DNA of 50,050 nucleotides from Mycobacterium ostraviense. GTDB lineage: Bacteria; Actinomycetota; Actinomycetes; Mycobacteriales; Mycobacteriaceae. The stretch is from positions 4,492,781-4,542,830 of the forward strand of contig NZ_NKRE01000001.1 of the NCBI RefSeq assembly GCF_002705925.1, in the 5' to 3' direction. Positions 7,384 to 17,500 of this stretch are shown here, one piece after another. The stretch's first letter is position 1. Every line of letters starts with the position of its first letter. The position numbers and the translations under genes were made by a program. Under the pieces are notes generated by a model. It saw only the letters and a list, made by a program, of their open reading frames with translations, was not told where the DNA came from and made no database searches.

Positions 7384-9303
7384 TTAGGCCTGAGTCATCG
7401 CGTAGTAGGCGCCGCGCCGGGCCAGCAGTTCGGCGCGGTTGCCCTGTTCGACGATCCGTCCGTCCCGTACGACCACGATGCGATCGGCATCGCGAATCGT
7501 CGAAAGCCGATGGGCGATAATGAAACTCGTTCTGTCTCGGCGAAGTTCGCACATCGCTTGGGCGATGAGCAGCTCGGTGCGGGTATCGACCGAGCTGGTG
7601 GCCTCGTCCAGGATCAGCAGTTGGGGGCGCGCAAGGAACGCCCGCGCGATGGTGATCAGCTGCTTCTCGCCGGCGCTGATATTGCTCCCGTCGCCGCTGA
7701 TCCGGGTCTGATAGCCGGCCGGCAGGCTACGCACGAACCGGTCGACATGAGCCGCTCTGGCGGCTTCGGTTATCTCGCGCGGGGCGGCGTCCGGCCGCCC
7801 GTAGGCGATGTTTTCGGCGATCGTCCCGTCGAACAGCCAGGTGTCTTGCAGCACCATGCCGATCCGTGACCGCAATGCTGGCCGGCTCATCGAAGCGATG
7901 TCCACGCCGTCGATCAGGATTCGGCCGGAATCGACCTCGTAGAACCGCATCAGCAGGTTCACCAGCGTGGTCTTGCCCGCGCCGGTCGGTCCGACGATCG
8001 CCACCGTGCTACCCGGCTCGGCCACCAGCGACACGTCCCGGATCACCGGGTGACCGGGGTGGTAGGCGAAGCTCACGTGTTCGAACTCGACGCGACCGGG
8101 CCGGCTCGGGCCCCGGACCGGCTCCGGGCCCCGGATGGCTGAAACCGGCTCCGGCTCTTCTTCGGCCTCGTCGAGCAGCTCGAACACCCGCTCGGCGCTG
8201 GCCACCCCCGATTGCAGGGTGTTGTACATCCCGGCCACCTGGCTCACCGGCATGTTGAACTGGCGGACATATTGAATGAAGGCCTGGATACTGCCCAGCG
8301 TGATGTGTCCGGTGGCGACCTGCAGGCCACCCACCACGGCGACGGCGACGTAACCGAGGTTGCCGATGAACGTCGTCGCCGGTCCGACCAGGCCGGACAA
8401 GAACTGCGCGCCGAAGCTGGCCTGGTAGACGTCGTCGTTGAGCTTGCGGAATTCTTCTCGCGCGGCGGCCTGGTGGCCGAAGGTCTTGACCACCGTGAAG
8501 CCGCTGTACGTCTCTTCGATGTGGGCGTTGAGGCGCCCGGTGCTGGTCCAATGCGCAACGAACAGTCCTTGCGAACGTCGCGTGATCGCCCGGGTCACCA
8601 GCAGCGACAGCGGCACCGTCAGCACCGTGATCAGCGCCAGCAGCGGCGAGATCCACACCATCATGAAAAGCACGGCCAGCACCGTCAGCATCGAGGTCAC
8701 CAGCTGGCTGATCGTCATCGACAGCGACGACTGGACGTTGTCGATGTCGTTGGTGACCCGGCTCAACAGCTCGCCGCGCTGACGTCCGTCGAAGTAGGAC
8801 AACGGCAGCCGGTGCACTTTGTCCTCGACATCGGACCGCAACGTCGTTATGGTCCGCTGCACCGTCAGGTTGAGCAGCCGGGCCTGAGCCCAAATCAACA
8901 GCGACGCAACCAAATACAGCGCCAGCGCCAGCGCCAGCGTGCGTCCCACCGCGCCGAGGTCCACCCCCCGGCCCGGCACCACATTCATCCCGGACAGCAG
9001 GTCGGCGAACGCGTTGTCACCGCGGGCCCGGGCCGCCGCGACGGCCTGCGCCTTGGTGATGCCGGCCGGCAGCCGTCGCCCGATCACGCCGTTGAACAAC
9101 AGATCGGTGGCATGGCCCAGGATTCGCGGAACGACCACGCTGATCGCCGTACCGGTGATACCCAGCGTGATCACCGCAAGGCTGAGCCGGCGTTGCGGCG
9201 CGAGCCGTTTCACCAGGCGCGCCGCCGAACCCCAGAAGTCTTGCGACCGCATGGTAGGGGGCGGCGCCGCGCCGCGCGGCCGCTGGTTCGTTGCCATGGT
9301 CAC
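7384..9303 (-). CDS. ABC exporter subunit, permease-ATPase (Rv1272c-like)
   Basis: 639 residues: a type IV exporter membrane domain (about 25-380) and a nucleotide-binding domain. Walker A is at 438-446 (GPTGAGKTT), Walker B at 562-567 (LLILDE, canonical catalytic Glu) and the H-loop is normal (IIAHRLST). The signature motif is degenerate (ISAGEK at 542-547 in place of LSGGQ). It pairs with the upstream gene, whose defects are complementary (see there). The GTG start at 9303 overlaps the upstream stop as GTGA, so translation is coupled; an ATG two codons on is an alternative. It matches M. tuberculosis Rv1272c in position and size; that protein has been linked to fatty-acid transport, which I cannot confirm from sequence. 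Confidence 0.93.
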   Translation of the reverse strand: MTMATNQRPRGAAPPPTMRSQDFWGSAARLVKRLAPQRRLSLAVITLGITGTAISVVVPRILGHATDLLFNGVIGRRLPAGITKAQAVAAARARGDNAFADLLSGMNVVPGRGVDLGAVGRTLALALALYLVASLLIWAQARLLNLTVQRTITTLRSDVEDKVHRLPLSYFDGRQRGELLSRVTNDIDNVQSSLSMTISQLVTSMLTVLAVLFMMVWISPLLALITVLTVPLSLLVTRAITRRSQGLFVAHWTSTGRLNAHIEETYSGFTVVKTFGHQAAAREEFRKLNDDVYQASFGAQFLSGLVGPATTFIGNLGYVAVAVVGGLQVATGHITLGSIQAFIQYVRQFNMPVSQVAGMYNTLQSGVASAERVFELLDEAEEEPEPVSAIRGPEPVRGPSRPGRVEFEHVSFAYHPGHPVIRDVSLVAEPGSTVAIVGPTGAGKTTLVNLLMRFYEVDSGRILIDGVDIASMSRPALRSRIGMVLQDTWLFDGTIAENIAYGRPDAAPREITEAARAAHVDRFVRSLPAGYQTRISGDGSNISAGEKQLITIARAFLARPQLLILDEATSSVDTRTELLIAQAMCELRRDRTSFIIAHRLSTIRDADRIVVVRDGRIVEQGNRAELLARRGAYYAMTQA

Positions 9304-11048
9304 GGGACGCCCCCGGCGCCGACGGTCACCGACTGCGAGATGGCGAATTCGGCATACGTGGGGCAGTCGGCCAGCAGGGCTTCGTGGGTGCCCGCGCCGA
9401 CGATCCTGCCGTCATCGACGACGAGCACCTGATCGGCCTGGCATGCAGTCGAAACACGTTGGGTGACAATGATAATGGTTGAAGCTGCGGCCACCTCACG
9501 CAGCTGCGAGCGAACGCGGGCCTCGGTGTGCACGTCCAGAGCCGAGAACGCGTCGTCGAACAGATAGATGGCGGGGCGGCGGATCACGGCCCGCGCGATC
9601 GCCAGCCGTTGGCGCTGCCCACCGGAGAAGTTGATCCCACCCTGGCCGACGCGCATGTGCAGCCCGTGCGCCCGCACGAAATCGTCTGCGGCGGCGACCC
9701 GCAGCGCCTCCCACATCTCCGCGTCGGTTACCGACTGGTGCGGGGCCGCGCCGTAACGCAGGTTGTCGGCGACGGTGCCGGAAAAGAGGTAGCCGCGCTG
9801 CGGCACCAAACCGATTGCAGTCCACAGTCTTTCGGTGTGGTAGTCCCGGACGTCGATGCCGTCGATCAGGACGGCGCCGCCGGTGACGTCGCGGAGCCGG
9901 CAGATCAGCGAGACAAGCGTCGACTTGCCCGAGCCGGTACTGCCGACAATCGCGGTGGTGGCACCCGGCCGCGCGGTCAGCGAGATATCCTGCAGCACCG
10001 GACAATCAGCGCCCGGATAAGTGAACGTCACACCGTCCAGACGGACCACGCCGGCGATTCCGTCCGGCGGGAACATGGGATTTGCGGGGTTGCCGATGGC
10101 GGCGCGGGTGGACAGCACCTCGGTGATGCGTTCAGCGCACACGGATGCTCGCGGCAGCACCACCAGCGTCATCGTCGCCATCAACACCGCCATCAGAATC
10201 TGGGCGAAATACGCCAGGAAGGCGCTCAGCGAGCCCACCTGCATCTGGCCGTTGTCGATGCGCAGGCCGCCGAACCAGATCACCGCGACGCTGGAAGCAT
10301 TGATGGTCAGGGTGGTCACCGGCAGCATCAGCGCTTGCCAGTTACCCGCTGCCAGTGCGGTCTTGGACAGCGCGGTGTTCGCCCGGGCGAACCTGTCCCG
10401 CTCGAAGCCTTCCCGGGTGAAGGCGCGGACCACCCGGACCCCGGACAGTTGGTCGCGCAGCACTCGGTTGATGCCGTCGATCAGGTTCTGCATGCTGCGA
10501 AACAACGGCAGCAGGTGCGTCATGATCCAGTAGTTCGCCACCGCCAGGACCGGGACGCTGACCAGTAGCAGCCAGGTCAGTGCGGCTTCCTGGTGAATCG
10601 CCATGAGAATGCCGCCGACGCTCATGATCGGCGCGGCGACCAGCACGGTGGCCGTCGTCTGCACCAGGAACACGATCTGGCGCACGTCGTTGGTGCTTCG
10701 GGTCAGCAACGTCGAGGCGCCGAACCGGGCGGTCTCTTGTTCGGAGAAGGTGACGACGTGTTCGAACATGGCTGAACGCAGGTCGCGGCCGAAGCCGGTC
10801 CCAGTCCGGGAGCCAACGTAGAGCGCACCGACCGCGCACAGCGCCTGCAATCCGGTGACGCCGAGCATCACCACGCCCAGCCGGACGATGATGGCGGTGT
10901 TGCCCTTGGCGACTCCGTCGTCGATGATCGCGGCGTTGACGGTGGGAAGGTACAGCGAAGCCAGGGTGCTGATCAGCTGCAACACCATCAGTACGGCGAT
11001 CAGCCGGCGGTAGGGCCGCAGGTACTGGCGCAGCAGTGCCAGGAGCAT
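9300..11048 (-). CDS. ABC exporter partner subunit (Rv1273c-like)
   Basis: 582 residues from the ATG at 11048, equal to Rv1273c. The frame is open to 11780, but that part lies antisense to lprB and is not coding. There are six membrane helices, then an ATPase domain with a normal Walker A (GSTGSGKST) and a normal signature (FSGGQRQR). The catalytic Glu after Walker B is Asp (YLFDDAFSALD) and the H-loop His is Gln (IVTQRVST). With the partner's faulty signature, this gives one consensus and one degenerate ATP site, as in heterodimeric exporters such as TM287/288 and BmrCD. The substrate is unknown. It is first in a two-gene operon and its stop overlaps the next start. Confidence 0.93.
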   Translation of the reverse strand: MLLALLRQYLRPYRRLIAVLMVLQLISTLASLYLPTVNAAIIDDGVAKGNTAIIVRLGVVMLGVTGLQALCAVGALYVGSRTGTGFGRDLRSAMFEHVVTFSEQETARFGASTLLTRSTNDVRQIVFLVQTTATVLVAAPIMSVGGILMAIHQEAALTWLLLVSVPVLAVANYWIMTHLLPLFRSMQNLIDGINRVLRDQLSGVRVVRAFTREGFERDRFARANTALSKTALAAGNWQALMLPVTTLTINASSVAVIWFGGLRIDNGQMQVGSLSAFLAYFAQILMAVLMATMTLVVLPRASVCAERITEVLSTRAAIGNPANPMFPPDGIAGVVRLDGVTFTYPGADCPVLQDISLTARPGATTAIVGSTGSGKSTLVSLICRLRDVTGGAVLIDGIDVRDYHTERLWTAIGLVPQRGYLFSGTVADNLRYGAAPHQSVTDAEMWEALRVAAADDFVRAHGLHMRVGQGGINFSGGQRQRLAIARAVIRRPAIYLFDDAFSALDVHTEARVRSQLREVAAASTIIIVTQRVSTACQADQVLVVDDGRIVGAGTHEALLADCPTYAEFAISQSVTVGAGGVP

Positions 11049-11195
11049 GGGGTAACTGTCGCACACCGCGCCTGCCCGGCACCGGCGCCAGGTTCGCTCG
11101 TGAGACCGAAATGCCTGATCAGCGGGCGTGTCGTGATTGACCTCTGGGGCTGCGGCTACAGTGCATGCTGTGAGCGGCAGAAGAAGAGGTACGCG

Positions 11196-11753
11196 GTGCG
11201 GCGCAATGTGACGACGCTGGTGTTGGCGGCGTCGGCCCTGGTGGCTTTGACACCGGCGATCGCGGGGTGTTCCAGTTCCGGCGCCAACCAGGAGGGTGCG
11301 ACGATTTCGTCGACGCCCGGCAACGCGGCGGGCAAGCACGGGCCGTTTTTCCCGCAGTGCGGCGGCATCAGCGATCAGACGGTGACCGAGCTGACCAGGG
11401 TCGGCGGGCTGATCAACACGGCCAAGAACTCGGTGGGCTGCCAATGGCTGGCAGGCGGCGGAATCATGGGACCGCACTTCTCCTTCTCCTGGTACCGTGG
11501 TAGCCCGATCGGGCGGGAGCGCAAGACCGAGGAACTGTCGCGGGCGAGTGTCGAGGACATCAACATCAACGGCCACAGCGGCTTCATTGCGATCGGCAAC
11601 GAGCCCAGTCTGGGTGATTCGTTGTGTGAAGTGGGGATCCAATTCCAGGATGATTTCATCGAGTGGTCGGTGAGCTTTAGCCAGAAGCCATTTCCCCCAC
11701 CGTGTGACGTCGCGAAGGAATTGACCCGCCAATCGATTGCGAACGCGAAATGA
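11196..11753 (+). CDS. lprB: Lipoprotein LprB
   Basis: 185 residues from the GTG at 11196, the length of M. tuberculosis LprB (Rv1274); AGAAGAGG precedes the start. The frame is open 96 nt further upstream, but that part has no signal-peptide character. The signal peptide ends in the lipobox AIAGC with the lipidated Cys at 25. The mature part is a DUF3558-like domain with conserved cysteines (FFPQCGG, VGCQW, LCEVGIQF and PPCDVAKEL). Its function is unknown. It is divergent from the ABC exporter operon and overlaps lprC by ATGA. Confidence 0.94.
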   Translation: MRRNVTTLVLAASALVALTPAIAGCSSSGANQEGATISSTPGNAAGKHGPFFPQCGGISDQTVTELTRVGGLINTAKNSVGCQWLAGGGIMGPHFSFSWYRGSPIGRERKTEELSRASVEDININGHSGFIAIGNEPSLGDSLCEVGIQFQDDFIEWSVSFSQKPFPPPCDVAKELTRQSIANAK

Positions 11754-12292
11754 GACGTGTTCTGGTCGGTGCCGCCGCATTGATCACCGCGCTGGTTTTC
11801 CTGGTGGGTTGCACGAGATCGGTTTCCGGCACCGCCATGAAGGCGGGCGCGGGCGGGGTGCCGCGCAACGACAATTCCGAAAGGCAATATCCGAACCTGC
11901 TCAAGGAATGTGAGGTCCTGACCACCGACATCCTGGCCAAGACCGTCGGTGCCGATCCGCTCGACATCCAAAGCACATTCGTGGGCGCGATATGCCGGTG
12001 GCAGGCGGCCAACCCGGCCGGTTTGATCGACATCACCCGATTCTGGTTCGAGCAGGGCAGTCTGAGCAACGAGCGCAAGGTCGCCGAGGGTCTGAAATAC
12101 CAGGTCGAGAATCGCACGATCCAGGGCATCGACTCGATTGTGATGCGGACCGGCGATCCCAACGGCGCCTGCGGTGTGGCCAGCGACGCGGCGGGAGTGG
12201 TCGGGTGGTGGGTCAACCCGCAGGCGCCCGGTATCGACGCCTGTGGGCAGGCCATCAAGCTGATGGAGTTGACGCTGGCCACCAACGCCTGA
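11750..12292 (+). CDS. lprC: Lipoprotein LprC (DUF3558)
   Basis: 180 residues, matching M. tuberculosis LprC (Rv1275). Its ATG overlaps the lprB stop (ATGA), so the two are translationally coupled. The signal peptide ends in the lipobox FLVGC (Cys21). The mature DUF3558 domain resembles LprB in outline, with cysteines at LKECEVL, AICRW, GACGVA and DACGQ; the pair probably arose by duplication and may act together at the cell envelope. The gene converges on the SixA-like gene with 26 nt between the stops, where a weak ACCAC/GTGGT hairpin could serve both. Confidence 0.94.
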   Translation: MRRVLVGAAALITALVFLVGCTRSVSGTAMKAGAGGVPRNDNSERQYPNLLKECEVLTTDILAKTVGADPLDIQSTFVGAICRWQAANPAGLIDITRFWFEQGSLSNERKVAEGLKYQVENRTIQGIDSIVMRTGDPNGACGVASDAAGVVGWWVNPQAPGIDACGQAIKLMELTLATNA

Positions 12293-12318
12293 GCCGGCAA
12301 CCACGATCCCCTGGGTGG

Positions 12319-12831
12319 TCAGGCTTCCCGCGGCACATGGAAGGTGACGAGCGCGGCGTCGCCGGGTCGCAGATCCTCCCAACGTCCTTCGATCTGTAGC
12401 ACCGCGATCGCCGACGTCGGGAACTTCTCCGAGATGCGTTGTGCAACTGTAGATTCGGTGCTGCCAGCAGTGGCCAGGATGAGGGCCAGCGCAGACGTTG
12501 TCGGTTCGTGACCGATGACGAGCAGGGTGGTGATCTCATCGGCCACCCGGTTGATCTCCTCGATCACGACGCCGGGAGTGGCGCCGTAGAGGCGCCGCGC
12601 GTAGCGCACCAGCGCATCGATGCCGGTGTGCGCCAACGTTTCTCGGGTGCGAGTGGCCGTCGAGCACAGCACGCTGTCGACCGTCGGCACATTGGCCCGC
12701 AACCACTCACCGGCCAGCCGGGCCTCGCGGATACCCCGTGGCGCCAGCGGCCGGTCGTGGTCGGCGACGCCGTCCGGGTAGGCCGACTTCGCGTGTCGCA
12801 TCAGCACAAGGTTGCGGCGCTGCTCATTCAT
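12319..12831 (-). CDS. SixA-type histidine phosphatase (Rv1276c-like)
   Basis: 170 residues from the ATG at 12831. A later ATG (12801) matches the start I recall for Rv1276c but would cut the first beta strand (NLVLMRHAKS). The branched histidine phosphatase motif RHAKS holds the nucleophile His; CSTATRTRETL and VIGHEPTT supply the other phosphate ligands and the second His. Small single-domain members like this resemble SixA, which removes phosphate from phosphohistidine proteins; substrates in mycobacteria are not known to me. In H37Rv this gene lies next to Rv1277. Here about 9 kb of accessory DNA starts just upstream of it. Confidence 0.88.
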   Translation of the reverse strand: MNEQRRNLVLMRHAKSAYPDGVADHDRPLAPRGIREARLAGEWLRANVPTVDSVLCSTATRTRETLAHTGIDALVRYARRLYGATPGVVIEEINRVADEITTLLVIGHEPTTSALALILATAGSTESTVAQRISEKFPTSAIAVLQIEGRWEDLRPGDAALVTFHVPREA

Positions 12832-12865
12832 TGGGCTCACGCTAGTGAATCCGAAAACCGGGTCG

Positions 12866-14258
12866 CTACGCCGCCTCCTCCTCCTCCTCCTCGTCGTCCT
12901 CCTCGTCGTCGTCGCCTCCGTCGCGCAGCAGTTTCTCGATGTGGTGGAATGTGTTGGTTCTCGGCTGGCCGTGGTCGAGATGCGGTGGTGGGATCCATTC
13001 GGTGTCGCCGTGGTTGTTCTTGCGGGTGCTCCAGCCGGTGTCGAGGAGTTTGTGGTGGGGGCCGCAGGCCAGGGTGAGTTGGTCGATGTCGCTGCGCTGG
13101 GTGCTGGCCCACTCGCGCACATGATGGACTTCGCAGCGATATCCCGGTACGTCGCAGCCGGGTGCGGTGCAGCCACGGTCGCTGGCAGATAAGACAATTC
13201 GTTGTCCCGGTGAGGCCAGGCGTTTGGTGTGATACAAGGCCAGGGGTTTTCCCCGGTCGAAGATCGCCAGATAATGACTCGCGTGGCGGGCCAAGCGGAT
13301 TACATCCGACATAGGTAGCAGGGTGACCACCACCGGTGAGTGCCTGGCCGGCGGCGGCTTGGAGGTCGTTGTGGGTGGTGGTCACGATGATGGCGGCCGG
13401 TAGGCCGTTGTGCTGTCCCAACTTTCCGCTGGCCAGCAACGCGCGCAGGCCGGCCAGCAGCCCGTCGTGGTTTCGTTGGCTTTCCGAGCGGGTGTCGCGC
13501 TGGGCGGCATCGTCGGGTGCCGGTCCGTCGACCACCGGGCTTTGGTCGTGCGGGTTGCACATGCCCGGGGCGGCCAGCTTGGCCAGCACCGCATCCAGCG
13601 TCGCGCGGGCTTCCGGGGTCAGCCAGCCGCTAAGCCGCGACATCCCGTCGAGGCCTTGCTTGCCCACGGTGATGCCGCGGCGGCGGGCGCGGTCGTCATC
13701 GCTGAAGGTGCCGTCGGGGTTGAGGCAGTCCATCAGCCGCTGAGCCAGTTTGGCCAGTTGGTCGGGGCCGAACTGGGTGGCCAGCCGGGCCAGATGGACT
13801 TCGGCTTTGCCTCGGGTCTCGCTGTCGACGTCGGCGGGCAGGTGGCGAAAGAAGTCGCGGATCACCCGCACCTGCGCCTCGCCGATATGGCCTGCACGCT
13901 GAGCGGCCGCGGTGGCGGTCAGTTGCGGTGCCACCGGTTCACCGGTCAGGGCGCGGCGCTGCCCGAGCTCGGCGGCATCGCCGACGCGCCGGCCGGCCTC
14001 GGCGCGGGTGATCCGCAACCGGGTGGCCAGCGCCGCGGGCAGCTTCCCGCCCAACTCCTCCTCGCTGGACTGCTCGCCGATCTGGTTGATCAACCCGTGC
14101 CGGGCGACCGGTAACCGGCGCGCCACCCGCTCCACGCGCTCCAACACCCGCAACCGCTCGGGGGTGGTGAGCGCCTCGAAAGACATCTCGATCAGCTCGT
14201 CGACGTCGGCGTCGAGACGGTCCAGCACCGCCACCACCGTCTCCCGATCCGAATGCAT
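12866..14258 (-). pseudogene. 13E12-repeat HNH endonuclease, frameshifted
   Basis: The N-terminal DUF222 domain starts at the ATG at 14258 and reads cleanly for about 310 residues to QALTGGG. At about 13325 one extra base (C) breaks the frame. The next frame carries the expected rest (TLLPMSDVIRLARHASHYLA, then the HNH nuclease part). That part has cysteines at RGCTAPGCDVPGYRC, the HNH core EVHHVREWA and LACGPHHK. It ends in an acidic tail of Asp and Glu coded by a GAG/GAC microsatellite, with a stop at 12866. In M. tuberculosis, genes of this 13E12 family are the integration sites of prophages phiRv1 and phiRv2 (known). The function of the intact protein is unclear. Confidence 0.8.
12874..12918. 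repeat. Trinucleotide repeat coding an acidic tail
   Basis: Runs of CTC and GTC triplets on the plus strand read as GAG and GAC on the minus strand. They form the Asp/Glu C-terminus of the 13E12-like protein. Such tracts can vary by replication slippage; whole-triplet changes would keep the frame. Confidence 0.7.
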
Positions 14259-14552
14259 GTTCGAATACTAGCGCGGCCCACCGACAAGTTCGTCGGCGAA
14301 CGAAACTCCAGTCATGCCATGCAGCCAGCTGCCGGTTCTCGGTGTTGAAGTCGATGAGAAGTTTCGTGGGGCGGATATCCCGGTGATCGGCTTCCAGCGG
14401 CCATCGGTCGAAATACCTAAACCCATGACGCGCGCACACGCTTATAGAGACGCGCCCCACAACTCGCACGATTGGCCATTTCGCTGATGTTTTGCGATCG
14501 GCGTCTCCGCATGCTGGCTAACATGAGCGAAATTGACTGGAGCGACGTGGGC
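14259..14552. other. Intergenic region before the broken regulator
   Basis: This stretch separates the 13E12-like gene (minus) from the degraded LuxR-type gene (plus). Short frames cross it, but none has a ribosome-binding site or a recognisable domain. It presumably holds both divergent promoters. I see no repeat or RNA. Confidence 0.4.
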
Positions 14553-17500
14553 ATGAGCGAGCTACCAACCGGAACGGTGACGTTGCTGCTGGCTGACGTC
14601 GAGGGCTCGACACGGTTGTGGGAAAAGCACCCCGACGAGATCGCGGCCGCTATCACCCGCCTGGACCAAGCGATATCGGAGGCGATCGCCGCCCACGACG
14701 GTGTCCGGCCGGTCGAGCAGGGCGAGGGCGACAGCTTCGTGATCGCGTTTGCGCGCGCCTCCTACGCGGTGGCCTGTGTGGTGCAGCTGCAGCGCGCACC
14801 GCTGGCGCCGATCAGGTTGCGTATCGGGCTGCACACCGGTGAGGTGCGGCTACGCAGCCAAACCAGTGGCGACGGCACTACGTCGGGCCGGCGATCAATC
14901 GCACCGCGCGGCTGCGCGAGTTGGCCCACGGTGGCCAGACGGTGTTGTCAGGCACCACCAGTGATTTGGTCATCGACCAGCTCCCGACCGATGCGTGGTT
15001 GGCCGATCTCGGCAGTCACCCATTGCGCGATCTACCCGGCCCGAGCGAGTAGTGCAGCTGTGTCATCCCGAGCTGTGCAACGACTTCCCGCCGCTGCGCA
15101 CGCCGAAAACCATTGCGACCCACAATCTTCCGGTACATCTGACGAATTTCGTTGGCCGCCAACCGGAAATCGCGAGCCTACGCGAAGCGCTAGCCGATAG
15201 TCGGCTGGTCACCCTGACCGGAGTGGGTGGGGTAGGTACGACGCGGCTGGCGGTGCATGTCGCCGCCCTGATCGCCAACGAGTTCCGCGACGGCGTGTTC
15301 TACGTCGATTTGGCGCCCATCAGCCATCCCGACGTTGTGCCGGTCACGGCGGCCCGTGCGCTCGGTCTACCGGACCTGCCGGGGCGATCGACGATGGACA
15401 CGCTGCTGCGATTCCTCCGCGGCCGGCAGGTATTGATCGTGCTGGACAACTGCGAGCACCTGCTCGACGCGAGTTCCAAGCTGGTCGTTGGGTTGCTCAC
15501 TGCCGCGCCGGAACTGACGGTGCTCGCCACCAGCCGTGAGCCGCTCGGGGTGGCGGGCGAAGCGGCGTGGCAGGTGCCCTCGCTGTCGCTGGCGGACGAC
15601 GCCGTCGAGTTGTTCGCCGACCGCGCCCGCCTGGCCCAGGCCGGCTTTGCCGTGAGCGACAACGCCGACGCTGTGGCGCAGATCTGCACCCGACTTGACG
15701 GCATGCCACTGGCGATCGAACTGGCGGCTGCGCGGGGCCGGCGATGTCGCTGACGGAGATCGTCGATGGCCTGCATGACCGATTCCGGTCGCTGACCGGT
15801 GGTTCGCGCACCGCGGTGCGCCGCCAGCAGACGTTGCGGGCCTCGGTGGATTGGTCGCATGCGCTGCTCACCGAAACCGAACGCTGCCTGTTTCGCCGGC
15901 TCGCGGTGTTCCTCGGTGGCTTCGACCTGGCTGCCGCGCAAACGGTCGCCGGGGGCGACGACATCGAACGCTACCAAGTGCTCGATCAACTCACCCTCCT
16001 GGTGGATAAATCGCTGGTGCGCGCCGAAAACTCAAGCGGCCGAACTCGATACCGGCTGCTGGAGACGGTTCGCCAGTACGCACTGGAAAAACTGGGCGAA
16101 TCCGAAGAGGCCGACGCTATCCGGGCGCGACACCGCGACTACTACACGTCGATGGCTGCGTTGCTGGACACGCCGGGACGCACCGACTACGAGCAACTGC
16201 TCCAGCAGGCCGAAACCAACATGGACAATTTGCGGAGCGCTTTCACCTGGAGCCTGGAAAACTCCGACCCCGAACAGGCGCTCGGACTCGCGTCCTCACT
16301 GCAACCGCTGTGGCACACCCGTGGCCGCATCCTGGAAGGCTGTGCGTGGTTCGACGCGATACCCATCGACGAAGCGAGCGAACAGCAAGTCACGGCCGCC
16401 ACGCGGGCTCGGGCGCTGGCCGACATGGCGGTTGTCACCTTATTTCGGGGCGACCGCATGGCTCGAGCACAGCACGCCCTGACCCTCGCTCGTGAGCTCG
16501 ACGATCCGGCTCTGCTGGCGCGGGCCTTGACGGCGTGCGGCATCGTCGCGGGCTACCTCTACGACGCCGACGCGGCCGCAGCGTACTACGCCGAGGCGGC
16601 TGGCCTCGCCCGCGCAATCGGCGACCAGTGGAGGCTGAGCCAGATCCTTGCTCAGCAGTCGAATACAGCTGTCATGCAGGGTGACCCGGCCGCGGCCCAT
16701 GCGACCGCGGAAGAGGGATGTGATGTCGCCGATGCCGTCGGCGACCGGTTCGGTGCGCGGCTATGTCGCCTCAGCCGCGGATGGGCCCTCCTGATGCGGG
16801 GCGACCTGGTCGACGCCGTAGCACAATTCAGCGCTGTGGTGGCCGATTGCCAAGCGGCCCACGATGAGTTTCTCGCGGCGTCTGGCCTCATGGGCCTGGG
16901 TGTCGCGCAGGCACAGCGGGGCGAGGTGAGCGCGGCAGCAGAGGCAGCGGAAGTGGCGCTGGAGGCCGTGGCGGACATCGGCGAGTACTTCCGGGGACTG
17001 GGGTACGTGGCGTCAGCACAGCGGCGCTGGCCGGTGGCGATGTCGCGGCGGCGCAGGTCGCCAGTGAGGCTGCGTGGTGCTACGTCAGCGTGGCTCAGCT
17101 CAAGCTGGCGGTGGTGCAACGCGCCTTCAACGCCGTCGAAGCGGCACGGGCGCTGGGTGATCTGACCGCAGCCCGCTCGTGGGCCGACGCCGCCGTCGCT
17201 GTGGCGACAGGCTGGCACGGGGTGGCGGCACATCTGGCTCGCGCTCGGGTGGCGACGGCACATGGCCTGCCAGACCAGGCCGAACGCGATGTCCACGACG
17301 CTCTCGCCTGCACAGTGAAAGCATTGTCTCCCTGAATCGTTCAGATATCCTCGATGTGTTGGCCGATCTGAGCAGGAGCAACGGCACGCAGCGAGCAGCA
17401 CGACTTTTCGGTGCGGCCGATGCCTGCCGCCGGCGTCTGGGGCAGGTGCGGTTCACAGGTCCACCAGTCCGACTACGAGACGTGGGTTGCCCAACTGCGA

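Noticed and set aside
8212..9432. Plus-strand frame of 406 codons
   Set aside because: Antisense to the ABC exporter subunit; Gln/Arg/His-rich composition typical of shadow frames.
11049..11780. N-terminal extension of the Rv1273c-like ABC gene
   Set aside because: The frame is open but lies antisense to lprB and its promoter. The ATG at 11048 gives the expected 582 residues.
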